DNA from: Frigidibacter oleivorans
GTDB taxonomy: Bacteria > Pseudomonadota > Alphaproteobacteria > Rhodobacterales > Rhodobacteraceae
DNA length: 64,000 nt
Reading direction: 5' to 3'
Assembly (NCBI RefSeq): GCF_003993775.1
Contig: NZ_RJRZ01000007.1
Coordinates: 100,934 to 164,933, forward strand
Shown: positions 40,938 through 50,788 of the stretch, one piece after another
Position numbering within the stretch: the stretch's first letter is position 1
Layout of the letters: every line of letters starts with the position of its first letter
Notes under the pieces: generated by a model
The model's database searches: none
What the model was told of the DNA's origin: nothing
Seen by the model: the letters and a program-made list of their open reading frames with translations, nothing else
Program-made: the position numbers and the translations under genes

Positions 40938-42293
40938 TCAATGCGTCGCGGCTTCGATTTCGTCGGTCAGCCTGGAAACGGAGGGCAGCGCGTCCAGATC
41001 GAGCAGCATGTCGAAGGTCGCCCGCGCGCCCGCCGCGCTGATGCTGCGCGAGGCACAGTCGAGGAACTTGGTCCGCAGCATCTCGGCCGGCAGCGGCGCT
41101 TCGGGTCCGCGCCCGAGCGGAGAGGCGACCTCGGCCTTCAGCCGCTCGCCCGAGGCGAGGACGACCGTGACCTCGGCGCCATAGTCGTTCGAGTCGTCCT
41201 GATGCGGCACCATCTCGATCAGGGACATGACCTTCATCACATCCGGGTCGTGCAGCGCCTCTTCCTCGAAATGGTCCAGCGTCACCGCGCCGGTGATCAG
41301 CGCCCGCGCGACGGCATAGGGCAGCGAGAACTTGGCATTCAGCGCGCTGCTGGCCGGGTTCTGCACATGCGGCAGCATCCGGCGGCGATGCATGTGGACG
41401 ACGACCTTCTCGATCGCCGCCGCCGCGGGCGCGTTCTTGCCGTTGATCTCGATGGCCGCGTCGATGGCGCCGTGCACGCTGTAGACGCAGGGATATTTCT
41501 TGATCGACAGACCCGGGCTCATCAGGTCCAGCGGATCGCCCCAGCCGGTCAGCATCTTGTCGACGTCGTAATTGCCGCTGCCGTTGAAGACTTCGAGAAA
41601 CCCCTGCGGATGTTCCAGGGCGCGGGGTCCGGCGCCAACGCCCTGTTCGGCGAGCAGCGCCGCGAAAAGCCCGTTGCGCGCGGCGATGCCGGCATGCACC
41701 GGTTTCGTCGGCGTGCCGAAGTTGGCCTTCACGCCCGAGGCGAAGGAGGCGGCCATCGCGAGCGCATGCGCCATCTGCCCGGCGCTCAGCCCCATCAGCC
41801 GGCTGGCCGCCGCCGCGGCGCCGAAAATGCCGAGGGTTGCCGTCGGATGCCAACCCTTTTCATAGTGGTAGAAGTTGACCCCGCGCGCGAACCGCGTCGC
41901 AAGCTCGACACCGACGATATAGCCGTCCAGCAACGCCTGCCCCGATGCGCCCCGCGCCTCGGCAAGGGCGAGGAGCCCGGGGATGATGATGACGGTGGGG
42001 TGCCCCGACAGCGACTTGCTGGTGTCGTCGTAGTCGAGCGCGTGCCCCGAGGTCCCGTTGACAAAGGCCGCTTCCAGCGGCGCCAGACGCTGCTTGCGCC
42101 CCAGAACCAGGGCGGGTCCGGCGACCTCCATCCCCGCGTTGAGAACCGATGCAGTGGTTTCCGTATTGGCGCCGAGAAGCGCGCAACCGACGGTGTCCGC
42201 GATGGCCTCGCGCGCCCACTTCTTCGCGTCGGACGGGAAATCGCGATAGTCGAGATCGACGGCGCGTTGCGCCAGTTGGAGGGCGAGTGTCAT
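40938..42293 (-). CDS. MmgE/PrpD family protein, copy 2
   Basis: A 451-residue paralogue of the flanking genes. Matching parts are LDYDDTSKSLSGHPT (Thr kept after DYDD), EKGWHPTAT, TPTKPVHAG and IKKYPCVYSVH. This is the only one of the three with Thr at that site, and the only one with Val-Tyr in place of the second Cys after KYPC. The copies are clearly diverged in sequence, so they probably have different substrates or form hetero-oligomers. The gap to copy 1 is 14 bp. Confidence 0.88.
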   Translation of the reverse strand: MTLALQLAQRAVDLDYRDFPSDAKKWAREAIADTVGCALLGANTETTASVLNAGMEVAGPALVLGRKQRLAPLEAAFVNGTSGHALDYDDTSKSLSGHPTVIIIPGLLALAEARGASGQALLDGYIVGVELATRFARGVNFYHYEKGWHPTATLGIFGAAAAASRLMGLSAGQMAHALAMAASFASGVKANFGTPTKPVHAGIAARNGLFAALLAEQGVGAGPRALEHPQGFLEVFNGSGNYDVDKMLTGWGDPLDLMSPGLSIKKYPCVYSVHGAIDAAIEINGKNAPAAAAIEKVVVHMHRRRMLPHVQNPASSALNAKFSLPYAVARALITGAVTLDHFEEEALHDPDVMKVMSLIEMVPHQDDSNDYGAEVTVVLASGERLKAEVASPLGRGPEAPLPAEMLRTKFLDCASRSISAAGARATFDMLLDLDALPSVSRLTDEIEAATH

Positions 42294-42307
42294 CTGTTCT
42301 CCTGCTG

Positions 42308-43666
42308 TCAGTGTCCATCGCGAGCGGCGAGTAGGCCGGTGATCCCGGCAACGGAGGCCTGGGTCTGAAGCGCCATTGTGCGCTCGTAGAGCGCGGCAGC
42401 GTCGGCGGGCGTCATCAGCGCGCTGCAGCAGTCGTCGAACTTGCGGCGGAACTCGTCCTCGCTCAGCGGATTGTCGGGCCCTCGGCCCATGGCGACGCTG
42501 GCCGACGCCCGGTGACCTGCGCCCCCCGGCATCGTCACCGCCACCTCGCACTGGTTCAGATCGTCACGATCATGCGCCGAAAGACCGACACGGCGCATCA
42601 GGGCCCGGGTCGGTTCGTCATCCAGCGCGTCAGGCTGAAAGTCCCGCAGGCCGACCGTGCCGTGCAGCAGCGCCCGCGCGACGAGGTACTGGGTGCTGAA
42701 CCGCGCGTCGAGCTCGTCGCAGGGGTTCGGCCGGTCGATGTTGCGCAACCGGCGGGAATGCAGCTGGACCGTGACCGTCTCGGGCACCGCGCCCTGTTGC
42801 AGGTCCGGGCGGAGGCTCGACGCCGCATCGATGGCGCTGTGGATGAAGGCGCAGCAGGGGTACTGCTTGATCGCGATGCCCGGCGACAGGAATGCCTCGC
42901 CCGGCATCAGCGGGTCGAGCGCCGCCTGGTCGAGCTCCTCCGCCGGGCGGCCGTTGAACGCCCTGAGATAGCCGAGCTTGTGTTCGAAGGCCGTGACATT
43001 GGCCGTCAGCCCGGCCTCGGCGAGCAGGGCGGCCTGAAGTCCGTTCCTGTTGGCCATGCCGGCATGGAGCGGCTTGGTCATCGTGCCGGAATTCGCGCGC
43101 AGCCCGGCCGAGGCCGAGGCCGAGATCGCGAGTGCGCGCGCGGTGGTGCCGGGGTCGAGGCGCAACAGCCGACAACATGCCGCCGCGCAGCCGACAACGC
43201 CGAAGGTGGCCGTCGGGTGCCATCCGCGGTTCACATGGTCCGGGTTCGACAACCGCGCCAGCCAGATCCCCGTGGTCACCCCGGCCATATAGGCCGCCAG
43301 CAGATCGGCCCCGCTCGCGTTCCGGGCCTCCGACAATGCGAACAGCGCCGGAACCAGCGAGACCGAGGGATGCCCGTCCATCAGCAGATTGCAGTCATCG
43401 AAATCCAGCGCATGCGCGGCGGCACCGTTGATCTGCGCGGCGTCGAGCATCGAATGTCCCGTCCGGCTGCCCACGACCGTGGCCGGGCCCGCGGCCAGCG
43501 GCAGAGTGTCGCGCAGAACGCGCACCACGGGTTCCTCATGGCCGGCCGCCAGACAGGCCAGCACATCGGCAATCGAGCGGCGCGCCCATTTCACCGCTTC
43601 CTCAGGCTGGGCCTCCAGGGAGAACCCGCTGGCAGCGCGCGCCATCTGCATCGTCACAGGGATCAC
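42308..43666 (-). CDS. MmgE/PrpD family protein, copy 3
   Basis: A 452-residue paralogue and the first gene of the operon. Parts: LDFDDCNLLMDGHPS, NRGWHPTAT, TMTKPLHAG and IKQYPCC. All likely catalytic His and Lys positions are kept, so it should be active. It lacks the Phe of the NFGT seen in copies 1 and 2 (NSGT here). The leader is long (about 210 nt) from a predicted promoter. The gap to copy 2 is 14 bp, the same as between copies 2 and 1, consistent with past tandem duplication. Confidence 0.88.
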   Translation of the reverse strand: MIPVTMQMARAASGFSLEAQPEEAVKWARRSIADVLACLAAGHEEPVVRVLRDTLPLAAGPATVVGSRTGHSMLDAAQINGAAAHALDFDDCNLLMDGHPSVSLVPALFALSEARNASGADLLAAYMAGVTTGIWLARLSNPDHVNRGWHPTATFGVVGCAAACCRLLRLDPGTTARALAISASASAGLRANSGTMTKPLHAGMANRNGLQAALLAEAGLTANVTAFEHKLGYLRAFNGRPAEELDQAALDPLMPGEAFLSPGIAIKQYPCCAFIHSAIDAASSLRPDLQQGAVPETVTVQLHSRRLRNIDRPNPCDELDARFSTQYLVARALLHGTVGLRDFQPDALDDEPTRALMRRVGLSAHDRDDLNQCEVAVTMPGGAGHRASASVAMGRGPDNPLSEDEFRRKFDDCCSALMTPADAAALYERTMALQTQASVAGITGLLAARDGH

Positions 43667-43881
43667 GTGGTCATCCTTCCTTCTCTGTCACGCGCGGCGG
43701 TCCGCCAGCCTGCCTCGGAGTGCGGGCACCTCGTCGATCCCGGCGCACAGCAGAACGCGTCCGCGGCCCCTCATCGGGCCGGGCGCAACAGGCCCCGAAG
43801 ACGCCATCGCCGCATGGAACGGAAACGAATTCTCCCACCCTCGGCCTCTGCTCCTCGCCCCGACATACATAGGCAAGCAAA

Positions 43882-43910
43882 TGTATATGTATGTATACAG
43901 TGCAATGCAA
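43882..43910 (-). promoter_or_regulatory. Promoter and operator of the MmgE/PrpD operon
   Basis: On the minus strand: TTGCAT (43910-43905), 17-bp spacer, TATACA (43887-43882). The spacer holds the perfect palindrome TGTATACA (43892-43899), close to GntR/FadR-type operators. A second inverted repeat, ACATACAT (43863-43870) / ATGTATGT (43887-43894), overlaps the -10. This AT-rich patch is in the 523-bp gene-free gap 43667-44189; the rest of the gap shows no convincing gene. Confidence 0.55.
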
Positions 43911-44189
43911 GGCTGACAGTTTACCCGAAATTCGGGCCGGCGGGACGGCCCGCACCCGCACACGCCCGGGGCGCATCTGCGCGAATGTATCTCTGGTCGG
44001 ACACGCCGTATCAGGTCGGCCGAAGCCGTCGCCAGCCGGCCTAGGGGGCCGAGCTTCCCTCCAAGAGCTCGTGATCGCCGGACTCTCCGTCGGGCCCGAA
44101 GGCGGTCCGGCCGACCAATGGACTGCCGCCTCCCCGGCGGCGGGCCGGGGAGGCGGCAGGATCGCGCCCGGCAAGCGCCGGATGCGCGC

Positions 44190-45011
44190 TCAATGCGACA
44201 TCAGCACCGGCACATGCGCCTCGGCCATGATGTCGACGGTCACGCCGCCGAACAGCGCCTCGCGCAGGGGGCTGTGGCCCCAGGCGCCCATCACCAGGAG
44301 GCCCGCGCCGACCGACCGGCAGGTGTCGAGAATGCTTTGCGACACCGCGCCCGAGCGGCGTTCCTGCACCAGATGCTCGGCGGTGATGCCGTGATGGGCA
44401 AGGTAGTCGGCCACGCTGTCGCCGCCACCCGCGACGGGCGCGCCGATGGTGAGGATCGTGACCCGCGCTTTCGTCTCGAGGATATGCATCGCATCCGCCA
44501 GCGCCCGGGCCGAGGCGCGCTGCCCGTCCCAGGCGACCAGCGCATGTTCGTTGATCTGCGGCAGGTCATAGCCCTCGGGGACGAGGATCACCGGGCGGCC
44601 GCCCTCCAGCGCGATGGTCTGCGGGGGCGCACCGAAATGTTCCTCGCCCGCGCGGGCGGCGCGCCGGCCCATCACCGCGATGTCATAGGTGCGCACGCAA
44701 TCGGCGAGGCTGAAGCCGGAATGGGTGTCGAGGTCGAGAAAGCTTGCCCGGATCCCCGGCCCGCTCTCGTTCACCTTTGCCATGAAGGCCTCGCGCATCT
44801 CGGCCACGGTGGCGCTGTCGCGGCTTTTCAGCAGGTCGAGCACCTGCTGGCCCATGTAGCGCCGGTAGCGGCTTTCCATCAGGCTCGGCCCGTGAGAGAC
44901 GACGCCGGTCAGATGCGCGTCGTACTTGCGCGCCATCAGCGTCGCGAGGTGCAGCGCCCCCGATCCGCTGGCGGTGCCGGAATAGGCGACGATGATACTG
45001 CGGATGGCCAT
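44190..45011 (-). CDS. Universal stress protein, UspA family, double-length
   Basis: A 273-residue protein with two Usp-like halves. The C-terminal half has the ATP-binding loop MGAWGHSPLREALFGGVT (G-x2-G-x9-G-T/S); the N-terminal half (MAIRSIIVAYSGTASGS) starts a Usp fold but its loop is poorly conserved. So one site probably binds ATP. Role in stress survival is general. The link to neighbouring catabolic genes is unclear. It is divergent from udh. Confidence 0.85.
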   Translation of the reverse strand: MAIRSIIVAYSGTASGSGALHLATLMARKYDAHLTGVVSHGPSLMESRYRRYMGQQVLDLLKSRDSATVAEMREAFMAKVNESGPGIRASFLDLDTHSGFSLADCVRTYDIAVMGRRAARAGEEHFGAPPQTIALEGGRPVILVPEGYDLPQINEHALVAWDGQRASARALADAMHILETKARVTILTIGAPVAGGGDSVADYLAHHGITAEHLVQERRSGAVSQSILDTCRSVGAGLLVMGAWGHSPLREALFGGVTVDIMAEAHVPVLMSH

Positions 45012-45155
45012 GATGTCTCCTCCCTGCCCGGGCCTGCCCGGGTTCGTCCGGGCGCGACCGTCCGGGCCATGGTGCCAGACTTCCGCGCAGCGATGAACGC
45101 TTTCGTCGGATGGCGATGTCGCAGCGGCCGGGGCGGGGCGCCGGGGCCGCGCCGA

Positions 45156-45183
45156 TTGACGCCGCGCCGGCAACACATATGAT
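45156..45183 (+). promoter_or_regulatory. Candidate udh promoter
   Basis: TTGACG (45156-45161), 16-bp spacer, TATGAT (45178-45183). The nearby TATGATAGGTATGACA has repeated TATGA units and could be an operator overlapping the start of transcription. Confidence 0.55.
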
Positions 45184-45218
45184 AGGTATGACAAGTTGCC
45201 AGAGCGGGAGAGCGATCC

Positions 45219-46010
45219 TTGAAACGACTTCTCATCACCGGCGCGGCCGGCGGGCTGGGGCGCGGGATGCGGCGCCGGCTGGCTGACCGGGCCGAGATCC
45301 TGCGCCTGTCGGATCTGGCCAATCTGGGCGATGCCGCCCCGCATGAGGAGATCATGCCCTGCGATCTGGGCGACGCGGCGGCGGTCCATCGTCTGGTCGA
45401 GGGCTGCGACGCGATCCTGCATCTCGGCGGCATCTCGGTCGAGGACCGGTTCGCGCCGATCCTCAACGCCAATATCCTGGGCGTCTACAACCTGTTCGAA
45501 GCCGCGCGCGCCCATGGCCGGCCGCGGATCATCTTCGCCAGTTCCAACCACACCATCGGCTATTACCGGCAGGACCAGCGGCTGGACGTGACCATGCCGC
45601 TGCGCCCGGACGGCCTCTATGGCCTGTCGAAATGCTTCGGGGAGGGGATGGCGCGGCTCTATCACGACAAGTTCGGGCAAGAGACGGCGCTGGTGCGCAT
45701 CGGCTCCTGCTTCGAGGCGCCGCGCAACCACCGGATGCTGTCCAGCTGGATGTCCTATGACGACTTCGTGTCGCTGATCGACTGCTGCCTGCGGGCGCCC
45801 CTGCTGGGCTGCCCGATCATCTGGGGCGTGTCCGACAACGATTCGACCTGGTGGGACAACAGCGCCGCCGCCTATCTGGGCTGGCGGCCGAAGGACAATG
45901 CCGAACGGTTCCGGGCGGAACTGGACCGCACCCAGCCCCGCCCCGCCCCCGACTCGGCCGCGGCGCTGTACCAGGGCGGGCCCTTCGCCGCCGACGGCAT
46001 CCACACCTAG
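45219..46010 (+). CDS. udh: Uronate dehydrogenase-like NAD-dependent SDR
   Basis: A 263-residue short-chain dehydrogenase. The NAD motif [11 protein letters not shown] lies at residues 8-18 and the catalytic YGLSK near 134-138. [19 protein letters not shown] and SSNHTIGYY match uronate dehydrogenase, which oxidises galacturonate or glucuronate to the aldarate lactone. No other uronate gene is nearby, so the substrate is likely but not certain. Ends the accessory region before nrdJ. Confidence 0.8.
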   Translation: MKRLLITGAAGGLGRGMRRRLADRAEILRLSDLANLGDAAPHEEIMPCDLGDAAAVHRLVEGCDAILHLGGISVEDRFAPILNANILGVYNLFEAARAHGRPRIIFASSNHTIGYYRQDQRLDVTMPLRPDGLYGLSKCFGEGMARLYHDKFGQETALVRIGSCFEAPRNHRMLSSWMSYDDFVSLIDCCLRAPLLGCPIIWGVSDNDSTWWDNSAAAYLGWRPKDNAERFRAELDRTQPRPAPDSAAALYQGGPFAADGIHT

Positions 46011-46053
46011 GCCGCCCCGGCGGCGCGAAATCTTTGGCCGGGCGCCGGCGGGG

Positions 46054-46081
46054 GCTTGTCCACCGCCGCCTGTGGACAAGC
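46054..46081. repeat. Perfect inverted repeat with DnaA-box-like arms
   Basis: GCTTGTCCAC (46054-46063), 8-nt centre, GTGGACAAGC (46072-46081). The arms hold TTGTCCACC and TTGTCCACA, one base from the DnaA box TTATCCACA in the second case. No T-run follows, so a terminator is unlikely. It lies 290 bp before nrdJ in the 361-bp gap 46011-46371. Confidence 0.6.
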
Positions 46082-46315
46082 GCCGCGCCCCGGCCCGGCC
46101 GTCCTGCCCGGGCGGTCGCGCGGCCTTGCGCCACCGGGCACCCGCCCCTGCCCCCGCTCGCCGCCGCCGTCCCGCGCAACCATCCACCGGCTGTGGAGGA
46201 ATCACCGGCCTGCTCTCCGGGGGTCCGGTCAATGGGGAAATCCGCGACGGACCGGTAAAATACTGGTTGCAGCGAAAGGGGGTCTTGCGGCAGCTTGTGG
46301 GGCAGACCGAAAGCA

Positions 46316-46331
46316 CCACCATATATTGTGG
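46316..46331 (+). promoter_or_regulatory. NrdR box upstream of nrdJ
   Basis: CCACCATATATTGTGG matches the NrdR consensus ACACWATATATWGTGT at 13 of 16 positions. A degenerate half-site (CTTGTGG) lies 31 bp upstream, at the spacing usual for paired boxes. It sits 40 bp before the nrdJ ATG and contains TATATT, a possible -10. Confidence 0.75.
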
Positions 46332-46371
46332 GCTCGGCAATCAGGCAGCGGGACAGCAGGGGATCGGGCAG

Positions 46372-49300
46372 ATGAGGATCGAACGGACATTCACCGTGGC
46401 GGGTCAGGACGCCTATGCGGGGCTCGACTTCACCACCACGCTGTCAGAAATCCGCAATCCCGATGGCCGCGTCGTTTTCCGCAATGCTGCGGTCGAGGTG
46501 CCCGCTGGCTGGAGCCAGGTCGCCTCGGACGTGCTGGCGCAGAAATACTTCCGCAAGGCGGGCGTCCCGGCCCGTCTGAAGAAGGTGCGCGAAAAGGGCG
46601 TGCCGGAGTTCCTGTGGCGCTCGGTCCCCGACGAGGCCGCGCTCGCCGCGCTGCCCGAGGACGAACGCTTCGGCGGCGAAACCTCGGCCCGGCAGGTCTT
46701 CGACCGGCTGGCGGGGGCCTGGGCCTATTGGGGCTGGAAGGGCGGCTATTTCACCGCCGAGGCCGATGCCCGCGCCTATTTCGACGAGATGCGGCTGATG
46801 CTGGCCCGGCAGATGGCCGCGCCCAACAGCCCGCAATGGTTCAACACCGGCCTGCACTGGGCCTATGGGATCGACGGGCCGGGACAGGGCCATTTCTACG
46901 TCGATCACCGCAGCGGCAAGCTGGTGAAATCCGACTCCGCCTACGAACATCCGCAGCCCCATGCCTGCTTCATCCAGTCCGTCCGCGACGATCTGGTGAA
47001 CGAGGGCGGGATCATGGACCTCTGGGTGCGCGAGGCGCGGCTGTTCAAGTACGGCTCGGGCACCGGCACCAACTTCTCGTCGCTGCGGGCCGAGGGCGAG
47101 CGGCTGTCGGGCGGCGGCAAATCCTCGGGCCTGATGGGATTCCTGAAGATCGGCGACCGCGCGGCGGGGGCGATCAAGTCGGGCGGCACCACCCGGCGCG
47201 CCGCCAAGATGGTGATCTGCGACATGGATCACCCGGATATCGAGGCCTTCATCAACTGGAAGGTGATCGAGGAACAGAAGGTCGCCTCGCTGGTGGCCGG
47301 GTCGAAGATGCACGAAGCGCGGCTGAACGATGTCTTCGCGGCGATCCGGGGCTGGGACGGCGCGGCCGAGGATGCGGTGGACCCGGCGAAGAACCCCGCG
47401 CTGAAGGCGGCGATCCGCGCGGCGCGCAAGGTGTCGATCCCCGACACCTATGTGAACCGCGTGCTGCAATATGCGCGGCAGGGCTTCGACTCGATCGAGT
47501 TCCCGACCTATGACACCGACTGGGACAGCGAGGCCTATGTCACCGTCGCGGGCCAGAATTCCAACAACTCGGTCCGCGTCACCGATGCCTTCCTGACCGC
47601 GGTGCGCGAGGATCGCCCGTGGGAACTGCTGCGCCGCACCGATGGCGGGGTCGCCAAGACGGTCTCCGCCCGCGAGCTGTGGGATCAGATCGGCCATGCC
47701 GCCTGGGCCTGCGCCGATCCGGGCATCCAGTTCCACGACACGGTGAACGCCTGGCACACCTGCCCCGAGGACGGGCCGATCCGGGGGTCGAACCCCTGTT
47801 CGGAATACATGTTCCTCGACGACACGGCCTGCAACCTGGCCTCGATGAACCTGCTGACCTTCCTGAAGGGCGGCCGCTTCGACGCCGAATCCTACGTCCA
47901 TGCCACCCGGCTGTGGACGCTGACGCTGGAAATCAGCGTGCTGATGGCGCAGTTCCCCTCGAAAGAGATCGCGCAGCGCAGCTATGACTACCGGACCCTC
48001 GGCCTCGGCTATGCCAATATCGGCGGCCTGCTGATGACCATGGGTCTGGGCTACGACTCCGCCGAGGGCCGGGCGCTGTGCGGCGCGCTGACGGCGGTGA
48101 TGACGGGCGTGGCCTATGCCACCTCGGCCGAGATGGCCGGCGAGCTCGGCCCCTTCCCCGCCCATCCCCGCAATGCCGAGGCGATGCTGCGCGTGATCCG
48201 CAACCACCGCAACGCCGCCCATGGCCATGCAGCGGGCTATGAGGGCGTGAACGTGGCGCCGGTGCCGCTCGACGCCGCGAACTGCCCCGATCCGGCGCTG
48301 GTGGCGCTGGCGCGCTCGGCCTGGGACGAGGCGCTGACCCTGGGCCGCGCCCATGGCTTCCGCAACGCGCAGGCGACGGTGATCGCCCCCACCGGCACCA
48401 TCGGGCTGGTGATGGATTGCGACACCACCGGGATCGAGCCCGATTTCGCGCTGGTGAAGTTCAAGAAGCTGGCGGGCGGCGGCTATTTCAAGATCATCAA
48501 CCGCTCGGTCCCCGCCGCGCTGGAAACGCTGGGCTATCGCCCGAACCAGATCGAGGAGATCGTGGCCTATGCCGTGGGCCACGCCACGCTCGGCAACTGC
48601 CCCGGCATCAACCACACGGCGCTGGTCGGCCACGGCTTCGGCCCGCAGGAGCTGGAGCGGATCGAGGCGGCGCTGCCCTCGGCCTTCGACATCCGCTTCG
48701 TCTTCAACCAGTGGACGCTGGGCGAGGATTTCTGCACCGGAACCCTGGGCATTCCCGCCGAAAAGCTGGCCGATCCCGGCTTCGACATGTTGCGCCATCT
48801 GGGCTTCACCAAGGCGCAGATCGACGCCGCCAACGCCCATGTCTGCGGGACGATGACGCTGGAAGGCGCGCCGCATCTGCGGACCGAACATCTGCCGGTC
48901 TTCGACTGCGCCAATGCCTGCGGCAAGACCGGCCGGCGCTATCTGTCGGTGGACAGCCACATCCGGATGATGGCCGCGGCGCAAAGCTTCATCTCGGGCG
49001 CGATCTCGAAGACGATCAACATGCCGAACTCGGCCAGCATCGCCGACTGCCTCGCCGCCTATGAGCTGTCGCATTCGCTGGGGGTCAAGGCAAACGCCCT
49101 CTACCGCGACGGGTCCAAGCTCAGCCAGCCGCTCGCCTCGGCGCTGATCGCGGACGATGACGAGGCCGAAGAGGTGCTGACCAGCGGCACGCCGATGGAA
49201 AAGGCGCAGGTCATCGCCGAGAAGATCGTCGAGAAGGTCATCGTGAAAGAGGTGGTGCGCAGCCACCGCGAAAAGCTGCCCGACCGGCGCAAGGGCTATA

Positions 49301-50040
49301 CCCAGAAGGCGGTGGTCGGCGGTCACAAGGTCTATCTGCGCACCGGCGAATATCGCGACGGGTCGCTGGGCGAGATCTTCATCGACATGCACAAGGAAGG
49401 CGCGGGCTTCCGCGCGATGATGAACAACTTCGCGATCGCGGTGAGCGTCGGGCTGCAATACGGTGTTCCGCTTGAGGAATTCGTCGATGCCTTCACCTTC
49501 ACCAAATTCGAGCCGGCGGGCATGGTCCAGGGCAACGAGGCGGTGAAATCGGCGACCTCGATCCTCGACTACGTGTTCCGTGAACTGGCGATCAGCTATC
49601 TGGACCGCACCGACCTTGCCCATGTCGCGCCGAAGGGCGCGGCCTTCGACGACCTCGGCGGCGGCAGCTATGAGGGCGCCACGGACACCCGGGACGCGAA
49701 TGTGGCCCCCGTCAGCGACACCGCGCGGTCGAAGTCGCTGGAAGTGCTGAAGCAGATCAGCTCCACCGGCTATCTGCGCAAGCGGCTGCCGCAGGAACTG
49801 GTGGTGCTGCAGGGCGGGGCCGCCACGGCGCTGAGCGGCGCCTTCGACGCGGTGGCGACGCTGGAGGCGCGGGGCGAGACCAGCGTCACCGCGCTCGGCA
49901 CCGGGATGGACGCCCGCATCAAGGCCCGCCTGCAGGGCTATGAGGGCGAGGCCTGCGGCGAATGCGGCAACTACACGCTGGTCCGCAACGGCACCTGCAT
50001 GAAGTGCAACACCTGCGGCGCGACCAGCGGTTGCAGCTGA
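46372..50040 (+). CDS. nrdJ: Vitamin B12-dependent class II ribonucleotide reductase
   Basis: A 1222-residue class II RNR, the long alphaproteobacterial form; it makes deoxyribonucleotides using adenosylcobalamin with or without oxygen. Core parts: [15 protein letters not shown], the effector/active region [20 protein letters not shown], and [15 protein letters not shown]. The C-terminus has a zinc ribbon: [15 protein letters not shown] and CNTCG. The ATG at 46372 starts [15 protein letters not shown], as in homologues. Control by NrdR is expected from the box upstream. No nrdAB is in the window. Confidence 0.97.
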   Translation: MRIERTFTVAGQDAYAGLDFTTTLSEIRNPDGRVVFRNAAVEVPAGWSQVASDVLAQKYFRKAGVPARLKKVREKGVPEFLWRSVPDEAALAALPEDERFGGETSARQVFDRLAGAWAYWGWKGGYFTAEADARAYFDEMRLMLARQMAAPNSPQWFNTGLHWAYGIDGPGQGHFYVDHRSGKLVKSDSAYEHPQPHACFIQSVRDDLVNEGGIMDLWVREARLFKYGSGTGTNFSSLRAEGERLSGGGKSSGLMGFLKIGDRAAGAIKSGGTTRRAAKMVICDMDHPDIEAFINWKVIEEQKVASLVAGSKMHEARLNDVFAAIRGWDGAAEDAVDPAKNPALKAAIRAARKVSIPDTYVNRVLQYARQGFDSIEFPTYDTDWDSEAYVTVAGQNSNNSVRVTDAFLTAVREDRPWELLRRTDGGVAKTVSARELWDQIGHAAWACADPGIQFHDTVNAWHTCPEDGPIRGSNPCSEYMFLDDTACNLASMNLLTFLKGGRFDAESYVHATRLWTLTLEISVLMAQFPSKEIAQRSYDYRTLGLGYANIGGLLMTMGLGYDSAEGRALCGALTAVMTGVAYATSAEMAGELGPFPAHPRNAEAMLRVIRNHRNAAHGHAAGYEGVNVAPVPLDAANCPDPALVALARSAWDEALTLGRAHGFRNAQATVIAPTGTIGLVMDCDTTGIEPDFALVKFKKLAGGGYFKIINRSVPAALETLGYRPNQIEEIVAYAVGHATLGNCPGINHTALVGHGFGPQELERIEAALPSAFDIRFVFNQWTLGEDFCTGTLGIPAEKLADPGFDMLRHLGFTKAQIDAANAHVCGTMTLEGAPHLRTEHLPVFDCANACGKTGRRYLSVDSHIRMMAAAQSFISGAISKTINMPNSASIADCLAAYELSHSLGVKANALYRDGSKLSQPLASALIADDDEAEEVLTSGTPMEKAQVIAEKIVEKVIVKEVVRSHREKLPDRRKGYTQKAVVGGHKVYLRTGEYRDGSLGEIFIDMHKEGAGFRAMMNNFAIAVSVGLQYGVPLEEFVDAFTFTKFEPAGMVQGNEAVKSATSILDYVFRELAISYLDRTDLAHVAPKGAAFDDLGGGSYEGATDTRDANVAPVSDTARSKSLEVLKQISSTGYLRKRLPQELVVLQGGAATALSGAFDAVATLEARGETSVTALGTGMDARIKARLQGYEGEACGECGNYTLVRNGTCMKCNTCGATSGCS

Positions 50041-50050
50041 TCGGGGGAAC

Positions 50051-50071
50051 GGCCCGCATCGGCGGGCCTTT
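50051..50071 (+). terminator. Probable nrdJ terminator
   Basis: 7-bp stem GGCCCGC/GCGGGCC (50051-50057, 50062-50068) with a 4-nt loop and TTT after it, 10 bp past the nrdJ stop. Confidence 0.6.
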
Positions 50072-50164
50072 GCGCGACGGGGGGCGGTCGCGGCCCGGCA
50101 TCTGGCCACCGGGGCGCGGCCCGGCCTAGGCTGCACCCCCGACCCATCGCGACAGGAGCCACCG

Positions 50165-50635
50165 ATGATCCGCGCCTACCTGAAGCCCGCCCTGCTGATC
50201 GCCGGAATGACGGCGCTTGCCGCCTGCCAGGGAACCGCCCAGTCCCCCGGTACGGACGCGGGCGCAGGCACGGACCCCGGCGATCCCGGTGCGGCGGTCA
50301 GCCGCTATTACGCCGCGCTTGGCGCGGGCGACCATGCCGCGGCCTATGCGATGTGGACGCCGGATTCGGACACCGCCCTGCGCGGGCTGGACCGCTTCTC
50401 GCAGTCGATGCAGAACTACCAGTCGCTCGCGGCCGCGCCGGCCGGCCCCGCGCGGCTGGAAACCACCGCCGGCACCGTCCATGCCGAGGTGCCGGTGCGG
50501 GTGGAGGCCACCTATCGCGGCAACCCGATCACCAGCACCGGCACGGTGACGCTGGAACGCTGCAACGACGTGCCCGGCTGCAGCGCGGCCGAACGGCAGT
50601 GGCGGCTGGATGCCATCGCGCTCGACCCGCAATAG
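50165..50635 (+). CDS. Small lipoprotein, unknown
   Basis: A 156-residue protein with a lipoprotein signal: hydrophobic residues 8-18, then LAAC with Cys at residue 21. A Gly/Asp/Pro-rich spacer leads to a compact domain (about 45-156) that resembles the NTF2-like/Mce-lumazine-type fold: AAVSRYYAALGAGDHAAAY is a typical opening for that fold. GACAGGAG precedes the ATG at 50165. Localised to the envelope; function unknown. Confidence 0.72.
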   Translation: MIRAYLKPALLIAGMTALAACQGTAQSPGTDAGAGTDPGDPGAAVSRYYAALGAGDHAAAYAMWTPDSDTALRGLDRFSQSMQNYQSLAAAPAGPARLETTAGTVHAEVPVRVEATYRGNPITSTGTVTLERCNDVPGCSAAERQWRLDAIALDPQ

Positions 50636-50788
50636 ACAGCAGGGGTTGCCATCCGGCTGTCGCACTTGCACGGCATGGGGAATGGGGGGCGAAGGCTGCC
50701 GCACGAACCGCCGCCGCATTGACCTGGCGGGGGCGATCTGCGATGCCGCCGACCCGACCAGACGCGACCGCAGCCGACGAACGAGGGG

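Noticed and set aside
43671..44174. Possible genes in the gap before the MmgE/PrpD operon
   Set aside because: No start with a ribosome site, no recognisable motif, and the frames cross the predicted promoter.
46054..46081. Inverted repeat as the udh terminator
   Set aside because: No T-run follows on either strand and the arms resemble protein-binding sites.
46444..50136. Frame of 1230 codons antisense to nrdJ
   Set aside because: nrdJ is certain, and the antisense product has no recognisable motif; it is a codon-bias shadow.
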